From the NCBI GenBank assembly GCA_038253885.1, contig JBBSGP010000006.1:36261-100260 (forward strand): a DNA stretch of 64,000 nucleotides, given 5' to 3'. Under the pieces are notes generated by a model. It saw nothing but the letters and a program-made list of their open reading frames with translations. It made no database searches and had not been told where the DNA came from. This DNA comes from JALZAQ01 sp038253885 (GTDB taxonomy: Bacteria; Gemmatimonadota; Gemmatimonadetes; Gemmatimonadales; Gemmatimonadaceae). This document shows, one piece after another, positions 9,031-17,218 of the stretch. The stretch's first letter is position 1, and every line of letters begins with the position of its first letter. A program made the position numbers and the translations under genes.

Positions 9031-9624
9031 ATGAGTAGCGGGTCCGGTTCCGGGGCTTCATCGAGCTTCGAGGCCGAGGCGCTGCTCTGGCTGGACGACG
9101 TGCATCGCTTCGCGCTGTCGATGACCCGGGACGAGGCCGATGCGGACGACGTCGTACAGGAGACGTACCTTCGCGCGTTTCGCTCCTGGCAGACGTTCCT
9201 GACCGGCAGCGATTGCCGCCGGTGGCTGTTCACGATCTGCCGCAACGTCTTCTTGCGCTCCAAGGAGCGGGAGCGCCTCACCGTGGACGTTTCCTCTCCC
9301 GAGGTGGAAACGCTGGCGGCGGTTCGGATGCACGCGGAAGCGATGCAGAGCGGGTGGGGGGTTGACTCGCTGCTGGACCGAGCCGATCTCGGCCCGGCGA
9401 TAGCGCGGGCGATCGCGGAGCTGCCGGAGGCGTACCGGGTGGCGGTGGTGCTGGTGGATGTCGAGGGACAGTCGTACGACGAGGCCGCCGAGATCATGGG
9501 TGTGCCGGTGGGAACGGTTCGCTCGCGTCTCTTCCGCGGGCGGCGGAGGCTGCAGGAGGCGCTTTTCATTCACGCACGAGATGCGGGCTTCGATCCGCCG
9601 ACCGAGGAGCACCAGACCGGATGA
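9031..9624 (+). CDS. ECF RNA polymerase sigma factor, SigR/RpoE type
   Basis: 197 residues from ATG 9031; GTG 9022 would add three. Region 2 appears as LSMTRDEADADDVVQETYLRAFRSWQTF, which carries the core-binding and -10 recognition helices, and is followed by the RRWLFTICRNVF segment. Region 4 is AIAELPEAYRVAVVLVDVEG, then YDEAAEIMGVPVGTVRSRLF, a clear helix-turn-helix for the -35 element. Its stop overlaps the next gene's ATG (ATGA). That gene is a zinc anti-sigma factor, so the pair is a typical SigR/RsrA-like switch. Group and target promoters cannot be assigned by eye. Serine-biosynthesis genes follow on the same strand. Confidence 0.93.
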   Translation: MSSGSGSGASSSFEAEALLWLDDVHRFALSMTRDEADADDVVQETYLRAFRSWQTFLTGSDCRRWLFTICRNVFLRSKERERLTVDVSSPEVETLAAVRMHAEAMQSGWGVDSLLDRADLGPAIARAIAELPEAYRVAVVLVDVEGQSYDEAAEIMGVPVGTVRSRLFRGRRRLQEALFIHARDAGFDPPTEEHQTG

Positions 9625-9863
9625 TCGATTGTCAGAGCGCGATGCAGCAGCTGTGGGATTATCTCGATGGCGAGCTGACCCCCGACCGCATGGCGGCGGT
9701 GCGCGAGCACCTGGCCGTGTGCAAGCTGTGCTTTCCGCATTACGACTTCGAGCGCGCTCTTCTGGCCGCGGTCGCGCGAACGAAGGACACGGCCCGGGCC
9801 CCCGCGGAGCTCCGCACGCGCGTCATGACTGCATTGCAGCGCGACGGGATGGCTGGACTCTGA
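9621..9863 (+). CDS. Zinc-binding anti-sigma factor (ZAS/RsrA-like)
   Basis: An 80-residue protein with the zinc-associated anti-sigma signature H-x3-C-x2-C as EHLAVCKLC (His30, Cys34, Cys37) and an upstream cysteine at position 4 (MIDC), matching the RsrA/ChrR-type metal site. LWDYLDGELTPDRM is the usual N-terminal helix before the zinc motif. There is no transmembrane segment, so it acts in the cytoplasm. It starts inside the sigma-factor stop codon, so the two are translationally coupled. In RsrA, disulfide stress releases zinc and sigma. Whether that applies here is inference from the ligand pattern. Confidence 0.88.
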   Translation: MIDCQSAMQQLWDYLDGELTPDRMAAVREHLAVCKLCFPHYDFERALLAAVARTKDTARAPAELRTRVMTALQRDGMAGL

Positions 9864-9910
9864 CATCGCGGCGCTCTGGACGCCTGCCGCCCGTCTGGCC
9901 AACTTCGGCC

Positions 9911-10633
9911 ATGCCCGCCTTTCGCACCGTCATATTCGACTGTGACTCCACCCTCACCGCGATCGAGGGCATCGAGGAGCTGGCGGGGAGCGCCCGGCCG
10001 GAGATCGCGCGCCTCACGGAGCAGGCAATGCGCGGCGACATCGCGCTCGAGGAAGTCTACGGCCGTCGCCTCGAGCTGATCCGTCCCGGTCGCCAGGCCG
10101 TCGCCGATCTGGGCCGCCGGTACATCGAATGCCTCGTTCCCGACGCGCGTGAGACGATCGCGGCCCTCCACGCCGAAGGGATCGCGACCCGCCTGGTCTC
10201 GGGCGGATTGCGACCGGCGGTCCTCGCCCTCGCGCGATCGCTCACGATGTCGGAAGAGGCTGTCGAGGCGGTGGATGTGTTCTTCGATGGGGACGACTAC
10301 CGTGGCTTCGACGTCCGCTCACCTCTGGCCGCATCCGGAGGGAAGCGGCTCGCCATCGAGCAGTGGCTCGGCGATCTTCCGAGGCCGGTGATGATGGTGG
10401 GTGATGGTGCCACCGATCTGGAGACCATGCCGGTGGTCGATCTCTTCGTCGCGTTTGCCGGCGTGGCTTCGCACGACCGCGTGACGAGCGCGGCCGACGT
10501 TGTCGTTCGGGCCCGGTCGCTCGCTCCGATCTTCACTCTGGCGGTCGGCGCCGAGCCGCCGGCCGACCCACTCTCCCGCGCCACGTACGACAAAGGGCTT
10601 GCCCTGCTCGACGCGCGCTACCACCCCGTATGA
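9911..10633 (+). CDS. serB: Phosphoserine phosphatase, HAD-IB
   Basis: 240 residues from ATG 9911. HAD motif I is FDCDSTLT (nucleophile Asp10, general acid Asp12), with the DST variant typical of SerB. Motif II lies in RLVSGGLRP. The motif III lysine is probably in SGGKRLAIEQW. Motif IV is MVGDGATDLETM. The cap segment between motifs I and II (IEELAG...RLTEQAMRGDIALEEVY) matches SerB-type caps. The reaction is phosphoserine to serine plus phosphate, the last step of the phosphorylated serine route. Its stop overlaps the start of the aminotransferase gene (ATGA), and the 3-phosphoglycerate dehydrogenase follows, so the operon holds the whole route. The gap to the anti-sigma gene is 47 bp. Confidence 0.9.
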   Translation: MPAFRTVIFDCDSTLTAIEGIEELAGSARPEIARLTEQAMRGDIALEEVYGRRLELIRPGRQAVADLGRRYIECLVPDARETIAALHAEGIATRLVSGGLRPAVLALARSLTMSEEAVEAVDVFFDGDDYRGFDVRSPLAASGGKRLAIEQWLGDLPRPVMMVGDGATDLETMPVVDLFVAFAGVASHDRVTSAADVVVRARSLAPIFTLAVGAEPPADPLSRATYDKGLALLDARYHPV

Positions 10634-11793
10634 CAATGCCCGACGCCCTGTCCGCTCCGCCAGCTTCCGCCTCGACACCAGCGCGTGTCGCGCCGCCCTT
10701 TGGCCGCTTCTTCCTGCCCGGTCCGACCGAAGTACGTCCCGAGATTCTCGAGGCGCAGCTGCATCCGATGATCGGCCACCGCGGCGCGGCGATGGAGGGC
10801 CTCATCGCCGAGCTCTCGGCGGGGCTGCGCTACGTATTCCGCACGGAGCGGCCTGTCTACATCTCCTCGTCCTCGGCCACAGGGCTGATGGAGGGAGCGC
10901 TGCGCAATGGAGCGCGAGCGCGCGTGCTCTCCCTGGTGAATGGCGCTTTCAGCGAGCGTTTTTTCCGGATCGCGCGCGCGTGCGGGCTGGATGCCGAGGC
11001 CCTCGAGGTGCCGCTCGGACAGGTGCACACTCCCGAGATGCTCGAGGAGGCGTTGCGACATGGCCGGTTCGATGCCGTGACGGTCGTGCACTCCGAGACT
11101 TCGACCGGAGCGCTCAACCCGATCGCCGACCTCGCGCGGGTCACGCGCGACGCGGGCGATGTGGTGCTCCTCGTGGACAGTGTGAGCGGGATCGCCGGGA
11201 CCCCGGTGGAGAGCGACGGCTGGAAACTCGACTTCGTGCTCACCGGCTCCCAGAAGGCGCTCGCGCTGCCTCCCGGCCTGGCGTTCGGCGTGGCGCAGGA
11301 GAGCGTGCTCGCTCGGGCGAAGCAGCGCACGGATCGGGGCATCTATTTCGACTTCATCGAGTTCCAGAAAGGCATCGAGAAAGATCAGACGCCGAACACG
11401 CCCGCTCTCCCCCTCCTGTTCGCGCTCGCCCTCCAGCTACAGCACATCCGCGCGGAGACGATCGAGGCGCGCTGGGCGCGCCACGAGGCGATGGCGAAAC
11501 GAACCGTCGAGTGGACGGCCGAGATGCGGGAGCGCGGAGTCGCCCTCTCGGTGCTCGCGCCCGAAGGGTTTCGATCCCCCACCGTGTCGTGCATCACGGT
11601 TCCCGAGGGGGGCGTGGGGGTAGGACAGAGCGGCTCGCGGATCACCAAGGAGATGGACCGGATGGGCTTCACCATCGCCGCCGGCTACGGGTTGCTCAAG
11701 GACGCGACCTTCCGCATCGGACACATGGGGGATCACACCGTGGCCGAGCTCGATGTGCTCCTGGATGCGCTCGCCCAGGTGCTCTCCCGGTGA
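10630..11793 (+). CDS. Class V PLP aminotransferase, likely phosphoserine aminotransferase
   Basis: 387 residues. The fold is the class V/alanine-glyoxylate aminotransferase type: FFLPGPTEVRPEIL, MIGHRGAAMEGL, and SSSATGLMEGALRNG near the start. VVHSETSTGALNPI follows, and VLLVDSVSGIAGTPVE supplies the PLP-binding Asp. The Schiff-base lysine is in TGSQKALALPPGL. It is not the classical SerC sequence, which lacks this GPTEV opening. Its position between serB and serA, with four-base overlaps at both ends, makes 3-phosphohydroxypyruvate to phosphoserine the most likely reaction. Serine-glyoxylate or alanine-glyoxylate activity remains possible. It is cytoplasmic. Confidence 0.85.
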   Translation: MTMPDALSAPPASASTPARVAPPFGRFFLPGPTEVRPEILEAQLHPMIGHRGAAMEGLIAELSAGLRYVFRTERPVYISSSSATGLMEGALRNGARARVLSLVNGAFSERFFRIARACGLDAEALEVPLGQVHTPEMLEEALRHGRFDAVTVVHSETSTGALNPIADLARVTRDAGDVVLLVDSVSGIAGTPVESDGWKLDFVLTGSQKALALPPGLAFGVAQESVLARAKQRTDRGIYFDFIEFQKGIEKDQTPNTPALPLLFALALQLQHIRAETIEARWARHEAMAKRTVEWTAEMRERGVALSVLAPEGFRSPTVSCITVPEGGVGVGQSGSRITKEMDRMGFTIAAGYGLLKDATFRIGHMGDHTVAELDVLLDALAQVLSR

Positions 11794-13385
11794 CGGCGCG
11801 CTTTCGCGTCGTGGTCGCGGACGCGATCGCGGCCGAAGGGCTGGAGCCGCTGCGGGCCGATGACCGTTTCGAGCTGATCGAGGCTCCCGGACTCACGGGC
11901 GAGCCGCTCGCGCGGGCGATCGAGGGAGCGCACGCCGTACTCGTCCGAAGCGCGACCCGCATCACCCGAGAATCGCTCGCCTACGCGGACAAGCTCGCCG
12001 TGATCGGGCGCGCGGGGGTCGGGGTGGACACGATCGACGTCGATGCGGCCACCGAGCAGGGCATTGCCGTGCTGACGGCGCCGGCCGGGAACACCATCTC
12101 GGCGGCCGAGCTCGCGTTCGCTCTGATTCTGTCAGTGGCGCGGCGTGTTCCGGCGGCTGATCAATCGATGCGCGCCGGCAAGTGGGACCGGAAGAGCTTC
12201 ACCGGCAGTGAGCTGTACGGCAAAACGCTTGGTCTCGTGGGGGCCGGCCGCATCGGGAGCGAGGTGGCGCGCCGCGCGCGGGCGTTCGGCATGAAGGTGA
12301 TGGCGTACGATCCGTACCTCACGGCGGAGCGCGCCGGCGCGCTGGAGATCGAGCTGGCCCCGCTCGATGCCGTGCTGCGCGCCGCTGACTTCGTCTCGGT
12401 GCACGTGCCCCTCACCGAGGCCACGGCCGGCCTGATCGGCGAGGAGCAGCTGGCGCGGATGAGATCGGGCGCCATTCTGGTGAACGCGGCGCGCGGCGGA
12501 GTGGTGGACGAGACCGCGTTGGTGCAGTCCCTCCGTGCTGGCCACCTTCGCGGTGCGGCGCTCGACGTGTACGCCGAGGAGCCGCTGCCCAGGGATCATC
12601 CACTCCGCTCGCTGTCGAATGTGGTCCTCACACCGCACCTGGGCGCATCGACCGAGGAAGCGCAGCGAAACGTCGCGGTCGAGATCGCGGAAGCGGTTCG
12701 CTCGGCGCTGCTGGAGGGCGATCTCTCTCGCGCGGTCAACGCGCCGGCCATCGGCGGCGACGACATGCGGCGGCTGCGACCACTTCTGGATCTGGCCGTG
12801 CGTCTGGGCCGGCTCGGCGCGGCCATGGCCGACGGAGCGATACGCGCGGTGGAGCTGCGCTACGCCGGCACGAGCGCCGATGGTCTCCGCCCGCTGGCCG
12901 CAAGCGCGCTCATCGGGCTGCTCCAGGAGGCGGTGGGGCGCGGCGGAATCAATCTGGTCAACGCGCTGCACCGCGCCGAATCCCGGGGGATCACGCTGCG
13001 CCAGCTCCGCCTTCCGGCCGAAGCCGGCTACGCCGAATATCTCGAGCTGCGCCTGCAGGCGGACGGGGCCAGATCCGTCGGAGGAGCGTTGATCGCCGAA
13101 GGGCATCCCCGCCTCGTGAGGATCGATGAGTTCCACGTCGATGTGGTGCCTCGTGGCGCCCTGGTCGTGCTGCGGAACCGCGACGTGCCGGGCGTGATCG
13201 GCCGGGTCGGGACTGTCCTTGGCGACGCGGGAGTGAACATCGCCGAGTATCACCAGGCTCGCCTGGGTGCCGGCGGTGACGCCCTCGCGGCCATCGGCGT
13301 CGATGGCGAGCTGCCGCCCTCCCTACTCGAGCAGCTGCGCCGGGTGCCCGAGGTGAAGGATGTGAGGCAGGCCCAGCTCGATTGA
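11790..13385 (+). CDS. serA: D-3-phosphoglycerate dehydrogenase
   Basis: 531 residues from GTG 11790, which overlaps the aminotransferase stop (GTGA). The catalytic and NAD domains contain VLVRSATRITRE, VIGRAGVGVDTIDV, the Rossmann turn LGLVGAGRIGSEVARRA, and the active-site segments NAARGGVVDETAL and LTPHLGASTEEAQ. A long C-terminal part holds the intervening substrate-binding domain and a final ACT domain (VVLRNRDVPGVIGRVGTVL, residues about 455-530). This is the long SerA type found in Mycobacterium and many other bacteria. ACT domains usually give serine feedback inhibition. The reaction is 3-phosphoglycerate to 3-phosphohydroxypyruvate, the first step of the route completed by the two upstream genes. 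Confidence 0.95.
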   Translation: MTARFRVVVADAIAAEGLEPLRADDRFELIEAPGLTGEPLARAIEGAHAVLVRSATRITRESLAYADKLAVIGRAGVGVDTIDVDAATEQGIAVLTAPAGNTISAAELAFALILSVARRVPAADQSMRAGKWDRKSFTGSELYGKTLGLVGAGRIGSEVARRARAFGMKVMAYDPYLTAERAGALEIELAPLDAVLRAADFVSVHVPLTEATAGLIGEEQLARMRSGAILVNAARGGVVDETALVQSLRAGHLRGAALDVYAEEPLPRDHPLRSLSNVVLTPHLGASTEEAQRNVAVEIAEAVRSALLEGDLSRAVNAPAIGGDDMRRLRPLLDLAVRLGRLGAAMADGAIRAVELRYAGTSADGLRPLAASALIGLLQEAVGRGGINLVNALHRAESRGITLRQLRLPAEAGYAEYLELRLQADGARSVGGALIAEGHPRLVRIDEFHVDVVPRGALVVLRNRDVPGVIGRVGTVLGDAGVNIAEYHQARLGAGGDALAAIGVDGELPPSLLEQLRRVPEVKDVRQAQLD

Positions 13386-13396
13386 GGGCCGACTGC

Positions 13397-13906
13397 TCAG
13401 CGCTCCGGCTGCTTGTCGTCGGGTGACGCGAGCTCGAGATCCCACTCGATGGGGATTGTCGGATCCAGAGAGTCGCGCACCGAGCAATACTTTGTGATCG
13501 AGAGCTCGATGGCGCGCTCCGCCTGCTCGCGCTCGATGCCCGTTCCCGCGATCCGGAATCGCAGCATCACGTGCTCCAGGCGGCGGGGGACGGCGTCCAC
13601 CCTGCGTCCCACCGCCTCCACCTCGAGCGACGTCACCGGTGTGCGCCTCTTCTTCAGGATCTCGACGACGTCCGCCGATGAGCACGTGGCGAGTGCGCTC
13701 AGCAGAGTATCCACCGGTCCCATCCCCGTGACGCCGTGGCCATCGACGATCGCCACCGGGCCGCCCAGCTTGCCGGTGGCGAATTCCTGCTCACGACGCC
13801 AGGTCGCGATGATGCGATTGGGCGGACGCGGCGGCACGGCCGGAGTAGCTGTGTCGGTGGCGCTTGCGCCGTCGGCCTGGGTGGATGGCGTGGGAGTGTC
13901 GCTCAT
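13397..13906 (-). CDS. OsmC family peroxiredoxin-like protein
   Basis: 169 residues from ATG 13906, which overlaps the upstream sulfurtransferase stop by four bases. An N-terminal 30-residue Ser/Thr/Pro-rich extension precedes the OsmC fold. The fold contains LGGPVAIVDGHG, the first active cysteine in LSALATCSSADVVEIL (Cys75), and the second in SITKYCSVRDSL (Cys141). Both redox cysteines of the family are therefore present. OsmC/YhfA-type enzymes reduce organic hydroperoxides or act in thiol chemistry. Coupling to a rhodanese suggests a role in persulfide or peroxide handling, which is inference. It converges with serA, leaving 11 bp between the stops. Confidence 0.87.
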   Translation of the reverse strand: MSDTPTPSTQADGASATDTATPAVPPRPPNRIIATWRREQEFATGKLGGPVAIVDGHGVTGMGPVDTLLSALATCSSADVVEILKKRRTPVTSLEVEAVGRRVDAVPRRLEHVMLRFRIAGTGIEREQAERAIELSITKYCSVRDSLDPTIPIEWDLELASPDDKQPER

Positions 13907-14796
13907 CGCTCGATCGGCACCCGCACGGAATTGCCCCATTCGGTCCAGCTCCCGTCGTAGTTGCGGCACTGCTCGTAACCCAGCAGGTACGTGAGGACGA
14001 ACCAGGTGTGCGAGCTGCGCTCGCCGATCCGGCAGTAGGCCACGACGTCGTCCGACGGTTTGAGCCCGGCTTCGCTCTCGTAGATCGAGCGCAGCTCGGT
14101 TGCGGTCTTGAAGGTGCCGTCGGGATTCGCGGCCCGGGCCCACGGTACGCTCTTGGCGCCGGGGATGTGCCCGCCCCGGAGCACTCCCTCCTGCGGATAC
14201 TCCGGCATGTGCGTCTTCCGGCCGGTGTACTCATCCGGCGACCGGACGTCGATCATCGGCCGGCTCGCCTTCATGTGCTTCAGAACCTCGTCCTTGAACG
14301 CGCGGATCCGTGCGTCCGAGCGCTCCGGAGCCTTGTATTGCGTGGGTGGGTATTTCGGGACGTCGCTCGTCATCAGCCTGCCCTCCTGCTCCCACTTCAC
14401 CCTCCCGCCATCCAGCACGCGGGCGTTCGTGAAGCCGAAGAGCTGGAAGACCCAGAAGGCGTAGCACGCCCACCAGTTGTTCTTGTCGCCGTAGAAGATC
14501 ACTGGCGTGGATTCGTCGATCCCTTTGCCGCGAAGGAGCGACTGGAATTGCTCCCGGCTGACGTAGTCGCGGACGATGTCGTCGTTGAGATCGGCGTGCC
14601 AATCCACCTTCTGCGCGCCCGGGATGTGCCCCGAATCGTAGAGCAGCACATCCTCGTCGCTCTCGACGATGCGGAGCGACGGATCGTTGAGATGGCTGGC
14701 CAACCATTGCGTGGATACGAGCACCTCGGGGTGCACATAGCCCTTCTGCGCGATGGATGAGTCGGCACCCGGTGGCTGCTGCTGAGTGGTGGCCAT
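13903..14796 (-). CDS. Thiosulfate/3-mercaptopyruvate sulfurtransferase, two rhodanese domains
   Basis: 297 residues from ATG 14796, placed behind a good GGAGGT site. Upstream in-frame codons lack one. The first, inactive rhodanese domain holds IVESDEDVLLYDSGHIPGA and VIFYGDKNNWWACYAFW. The second holds PMIDVRSPDEYTG and the active loop AYCRIGERSSHTWFVL with catalytic Cys255. The CRIGER loop is typical of thiosulfate sulfurtransferases rather than CG[ST]GVT mercaptopyruvate enzymes, so thiosulfate is the likelier donor. No signal peptide is seen, so it should be cytoplasmic. It is translationally coupled to the OsmC gene. Confidence 0.92.
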   Translation of the reverse strand: MATTQQQPPGADSSIAQKGYVHPEVLVSTQWLASHLNDPSLRIVESDEDVLLYDSGHIPGAQKVDWHADLNDDIVRDYVSREQFQSLLRGKGIDESTPVIFYGDKNNWWACYAFWVFQLFGFTNARVLDGGRVKWEQEGRLMTSDVPKYPPTQYKAPERSDARIRAFKDEVLKHMKASRPMIDVRSPDEYTGRKTHMPEYPQEGVLRGGHIPGAKSVPWARAANPDGTFKTATELRSIYESEAGLKPSDDVVAYCRIGERSSHTWFVLTYLLGYEQCRNYDGSWTEWGNSVRVPIER

Positions 14797-14891
14797 GGGA
14801 CCTCCGGTTAGTGCGGGGTGGGGGTGGGGAAGATACGCCGGGACAAGCCGCCTTTCCACCGGGGTTCAGCGTGCTCTGTGATGAACGCACA

Positions 14892-15224
14892 TCACCCGAT
14901 CCGAGTGCCGTTCGGAACGACGCTATCGGGAGCGAGCAGCACGACATCGTGGGGCTCGGGCATCGCGCCCAACACGAGGACCTCGCTCACGAAGCCGGCG
15001 ATCCGGCGAGGAGGGAAGTTCACCACGGCCACGACCTGACGCCCCACGAGTTGCTCCGGCGCGTAGTGCACGGTGATCTGAGCGCTCGAGCTGCGGGTTC
15101 CGATCGCGTCACCGAAATCGATCTCCAGCGTGATGGCCGGCTTCCGCGCGGCGGGAAGGGGAGCTGCCGCCGTGATGGTGCCCACGCGCATGTCGATTCT
15201 CTGGAACTCCTCGAAGGTGGCCAT
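14892..15224 (-). CDS. csaA: CsaA-type tRNA-binding protein
   Basis: A 110-residue stand-alone tRNA-binding OB-fold domain of the CsaA/Trbp111/EMAPII type. The sequence starts with FEEFQRIDMRVGTITAA and includes KPAITLEIDFGDAIGTRSSS, HYAPEQLVGRQVVAVVNFPPR, and the family-typical end RIAGFVSEVLVLG followed by VVLLAPDSVVPNGTRIG. The length matches CsaA (about 110). In other bacteria CsaA binds tRNA or acts as an export chaperone; the role here is not determined. The adjacent ferredoxin gene is divergent, with 29 bp between starts. Confidence 0.92.
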   Translation of the reverse strand: MATFEEFQRIDMRVGTITAAAPLPAARKPAITLEIDFGDAIGTRSSSAQITVHYAPEQLVGRQVVAVVNFPPRRIAGFVSEVLVLGAMPEPHDVVLLAPDSVVPNGTRIG

Positions 15225-15253
15225 GTTGCGCGCGAACCCTGTAGCTTGGGTGG

Positions 15254-15574
15254 ATGGGCCAGTACAAGCATCACGTCTTCGTGTGCACCTCCGGCGGCAC
15301 CTGCCCGGCAGACGGCTCCGATGCCGTGCACGCCACCCTCAAGAAGGGGGCAGCCCTGGCGGGGCTCAAGGGCGTCGTTCGGGTCAACCACGCCGGCTGC
15401 ATGAACCAGTGCGGACATGGCCCGATGGTGGTGGTCTACCCGGACGACGTCTGGTACCACCACGTGGATGTCCACGGCGCGCAGCGCATCCTCACCGAGC
15501 ATCTGATCGCCGGCCGGGTGGTCGAGCAGTATCTGTATCGCGCCCCACCGGGTGACAACAAGCTCGAGGGGTGA
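15254..15574 (+). CDS. Thioredoxin-like [2Fe-2S] ferredoxin, copy 1
   Basis: A 106-residue protein with four cysteines in the pattern of thioredoxin-fold [2Fe-2S] ferredoxins: FVCTSGGTCP (Cys11, Cys17) and HAGCMNQCGHGP (Cys49, Cys53), followed by MVVVYPDDVWYHHV. The family includes Aquifex Fd4 and NuoE-like domains. It probably carries electrons or senses redox state in the cytoplasm. A related protein lies about 2 kb away on the far side of mgtE. No partner oxidoreductase is adjacent. Confidence 0.88.
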   Translation: MGQYKHHVFVCTSGGTCPADGSDAVHATLKKGAALAGLKGVVRVNHAGCMNQCGHGPMVVVYPDDVWYHHVDVHGAQRILTEHLIAGRVVEQYLYRAPPGDNKLEG

Positions 15575-15608
15575 GAAGCCGGATCGCGCGCTGCATCCGG
15601 ATGCGAGA

Positions 15609-15632
15609 ACGGGACCGCACTCGCGGTCCCGT
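15609..15632. terminator. Perfect hairpin between convergent ferredoxin and mgtE genes
   Basis: A 10-bp perfect inverted repeat (ACGGGACCGC and its complement) around a four-base loop lies in the 111-bp gap between two convergent stops. There is no run of T on either side, so Rho-independent termination is only a guess. The position suits a shared terminator. Confidence 0.45.
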
Positions 15633-15685
15633 ACGCGTGAAGCGTTGAGGCCTGTTGCCTACCCGCGCTCTCTCATCCGGCAGTC

Positions 15686-17083
15686 CTACAGGAGCGTTCC
15701 CTTGAGGACGGCGAAGGCAACGGTGAAGTAGATGATCAGCCCCGTCACGTCGACCAGCGTCGCCACGAACGGGGCGCTGGCGCTCGCCGGATCGAAACCG
15801 AACCGGCGGAGGACGAAGGGCAGCATCGATCCGGCGAGCGACCCGAAGGTCACCACGCCGATGAGCGCGACCCCGATCGTGATCGCGATCAGCACGTGAT
15901 GCACGCCATAATTGTAGAAGCCGAACGCCTGCCAGACCGAGATGCGCAGGATGCCGAGCACGCCGAGTATTGTGCCGAGCACGATGCCCGCCGGCAGCTC
16001 GCGAACGGCCACCCGCCACCAGTCGCGGAGAGAGACCTCGCGCAGCGCCATGGCCCGGATGATCAGCGACGTGGCCTGCGACCCCGAGTTTCCACCCGAG
16101 CTCATGATCAGCGGGATGAACATCGCGAGCACCACCGCGCGGCTCAACTCGTCGGAGAAATGCTGCATCGCGGTTGCCGTCAGCATCTCGCTGAAGAACA
16201 GGATGCAGAGCCAGGGAGCCCGCTTCCGGATCAGACCGAAGAGGCTGATCTGCATGTACGGCGCACCCAGCGCTTCCATACCTCCGAATTTCTGGACGTC
16301 CTCCGTGGTCTCCTTCACGATGGCGTCGATGACGTCGTCCACGGTCACGATGCCGATGACGTGCTGCTCCTCGTCCACCACCGGAACCGCCAGCAGATTG
16401 TACTTGGAGAGCAGCCGCGCCACGTCCTCGCGGTCCATGAGCGGCGTCACGCTCACCGGCTTGCGCACGTCGCCCACCTGTCCGACCTGCGTGCTGCGGT
16501 CGGCGAGCATGAGCTCGCGGAGCGACACCATGTGAACGAGCCGCTGATCGGCAGGATCGAGAACGTAGATCGCGTACACCGTTTCCTTGGCGCGTCCGAC
16601 GTCGCGGATGTGCCGCATCGCCTCCTCGACGGACCAGGTCGACGGCATGCTCACGAACTCCGTCGTCATGATGCCGCCGGCGGTGGTTGGCGGGTACTGC
16701 AGAAGGAGCTTGAGCGAGTCGCGCGTGGGGGCGTCGAGCGTCTTGATGAGTCGAGTTCGCTCTCCCTCCGGAAGGTCCCGAAAGAGATCCGCCTGCTGAT
16801 CCGCCGACATGGCCTCGATGAGCGGGCCGGCCGCGTGATCCTCGCAGTGAGAGAAGATCTGATGTCTGCGATCGAGCTGCGGCTCATCGAGCACCCTCAC
16901 GGCCAGATCGAACGGAAGAACGGAGATGACGGTCGCGGCGCCGTCAGGCTCGAGATGGTTGAGCGCGTCAGCGATGTCGGCCGGCCGCATTGTCGAAAGC
17001 ATCTCGGCCAGCTCGGCCGGATCTCCGGCCAACAGGTAGAGCAGCTCCGGGGTGGCGTCGACGACGGGAGTGGAACTGGGCAT
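15686..17083 (-). CDS. mgtE: Magnesium transporter MgtE
   Basis: 465 residues from ATG 17083. The open frame runs further upstream, but the extension is Arg/Pro-rich and 465 fits MgtE length (about 450). The N-terminal cytoplasmic MgtE_N superhelix covers residues about 20-120 and has the LAEMLSTMRPADIADAL and LPEGERTRLIKTL repeats. Two CBS domains follow (about 130-260), including NLLAVPVVDEEQHVIGIVT. Five transmembrane helices form the C-terminal half. The pore signature appears as FVATLVDVTGLIIYF. It moves Mg2+ into the cell, and the cytoplasmic domains close the channel when Mg2+ is high. A small [2Fe-2S] ferredoxin gene lies on each side. Confidence 0.95.
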   Translation of the reverse strand: MPSSTPVVDATPELLYLLAGDPAELAEMLSTMRPADIADALNHLEPDGAATVISVLPFDLAVRVLDEPQLDRRHQIFSHCEDHAAGPLIEAMSADQQADLFRDLPEGERTRLIKTLDAPTRDSLKLLLQYPPTTAGGIMTTEFVSMPSTWSVEEAMRHIRDVGRAKETVYAIYVLDPADQRLVHMVSLRELMLADRSTQVGQVGDVRKPVSVTPLMDREDVARLLSKYNLLAVPVVDEEQHVIGIVTVDDVIDAIVKETTEDVQKFGGMEALGAPYMQISLFGLIRKRAPWLCILFFSEMLTATAMQHFSDELSRAVVLAMFIPLIMSSGGNSGSQATSLIIRAMALREVSLRDWWRVAVRELPAGIVLGTILGVLGILRISVWQAFGFYNYGVHHVLIAITIGVALIGVVTFGSLAGSMLPFVLRRFGFDPASASAPFVATLVDVTGLIIYFTVAFAVLKGTLL

Positions 17084-17218
17084 GTCTGTGTCCGGAGAAG
17101 GACTCGTGGGTGCGTGGCGTGAGATGGGGATCAATCTGCACCTGACGCGCGAGGCAGGGAACCGCGGTAGCCGAGCACGGCGAAAGGGCTCAACTGCCGT
17201 GGCGATGTATGTTCCGGC

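Noticed and set aside
12132..13253. 373-codon minus-strand open frame
   Set aside because: It is antisense to serA and has no recognisable domain or ribosome site.
17084..17218. Mg2+-sensing riboswitch ahead of mgtE
   Set aside because: The 135-bp gap is short, and I could not fold a convincing M-box-like or ykoK-like structure by eye.
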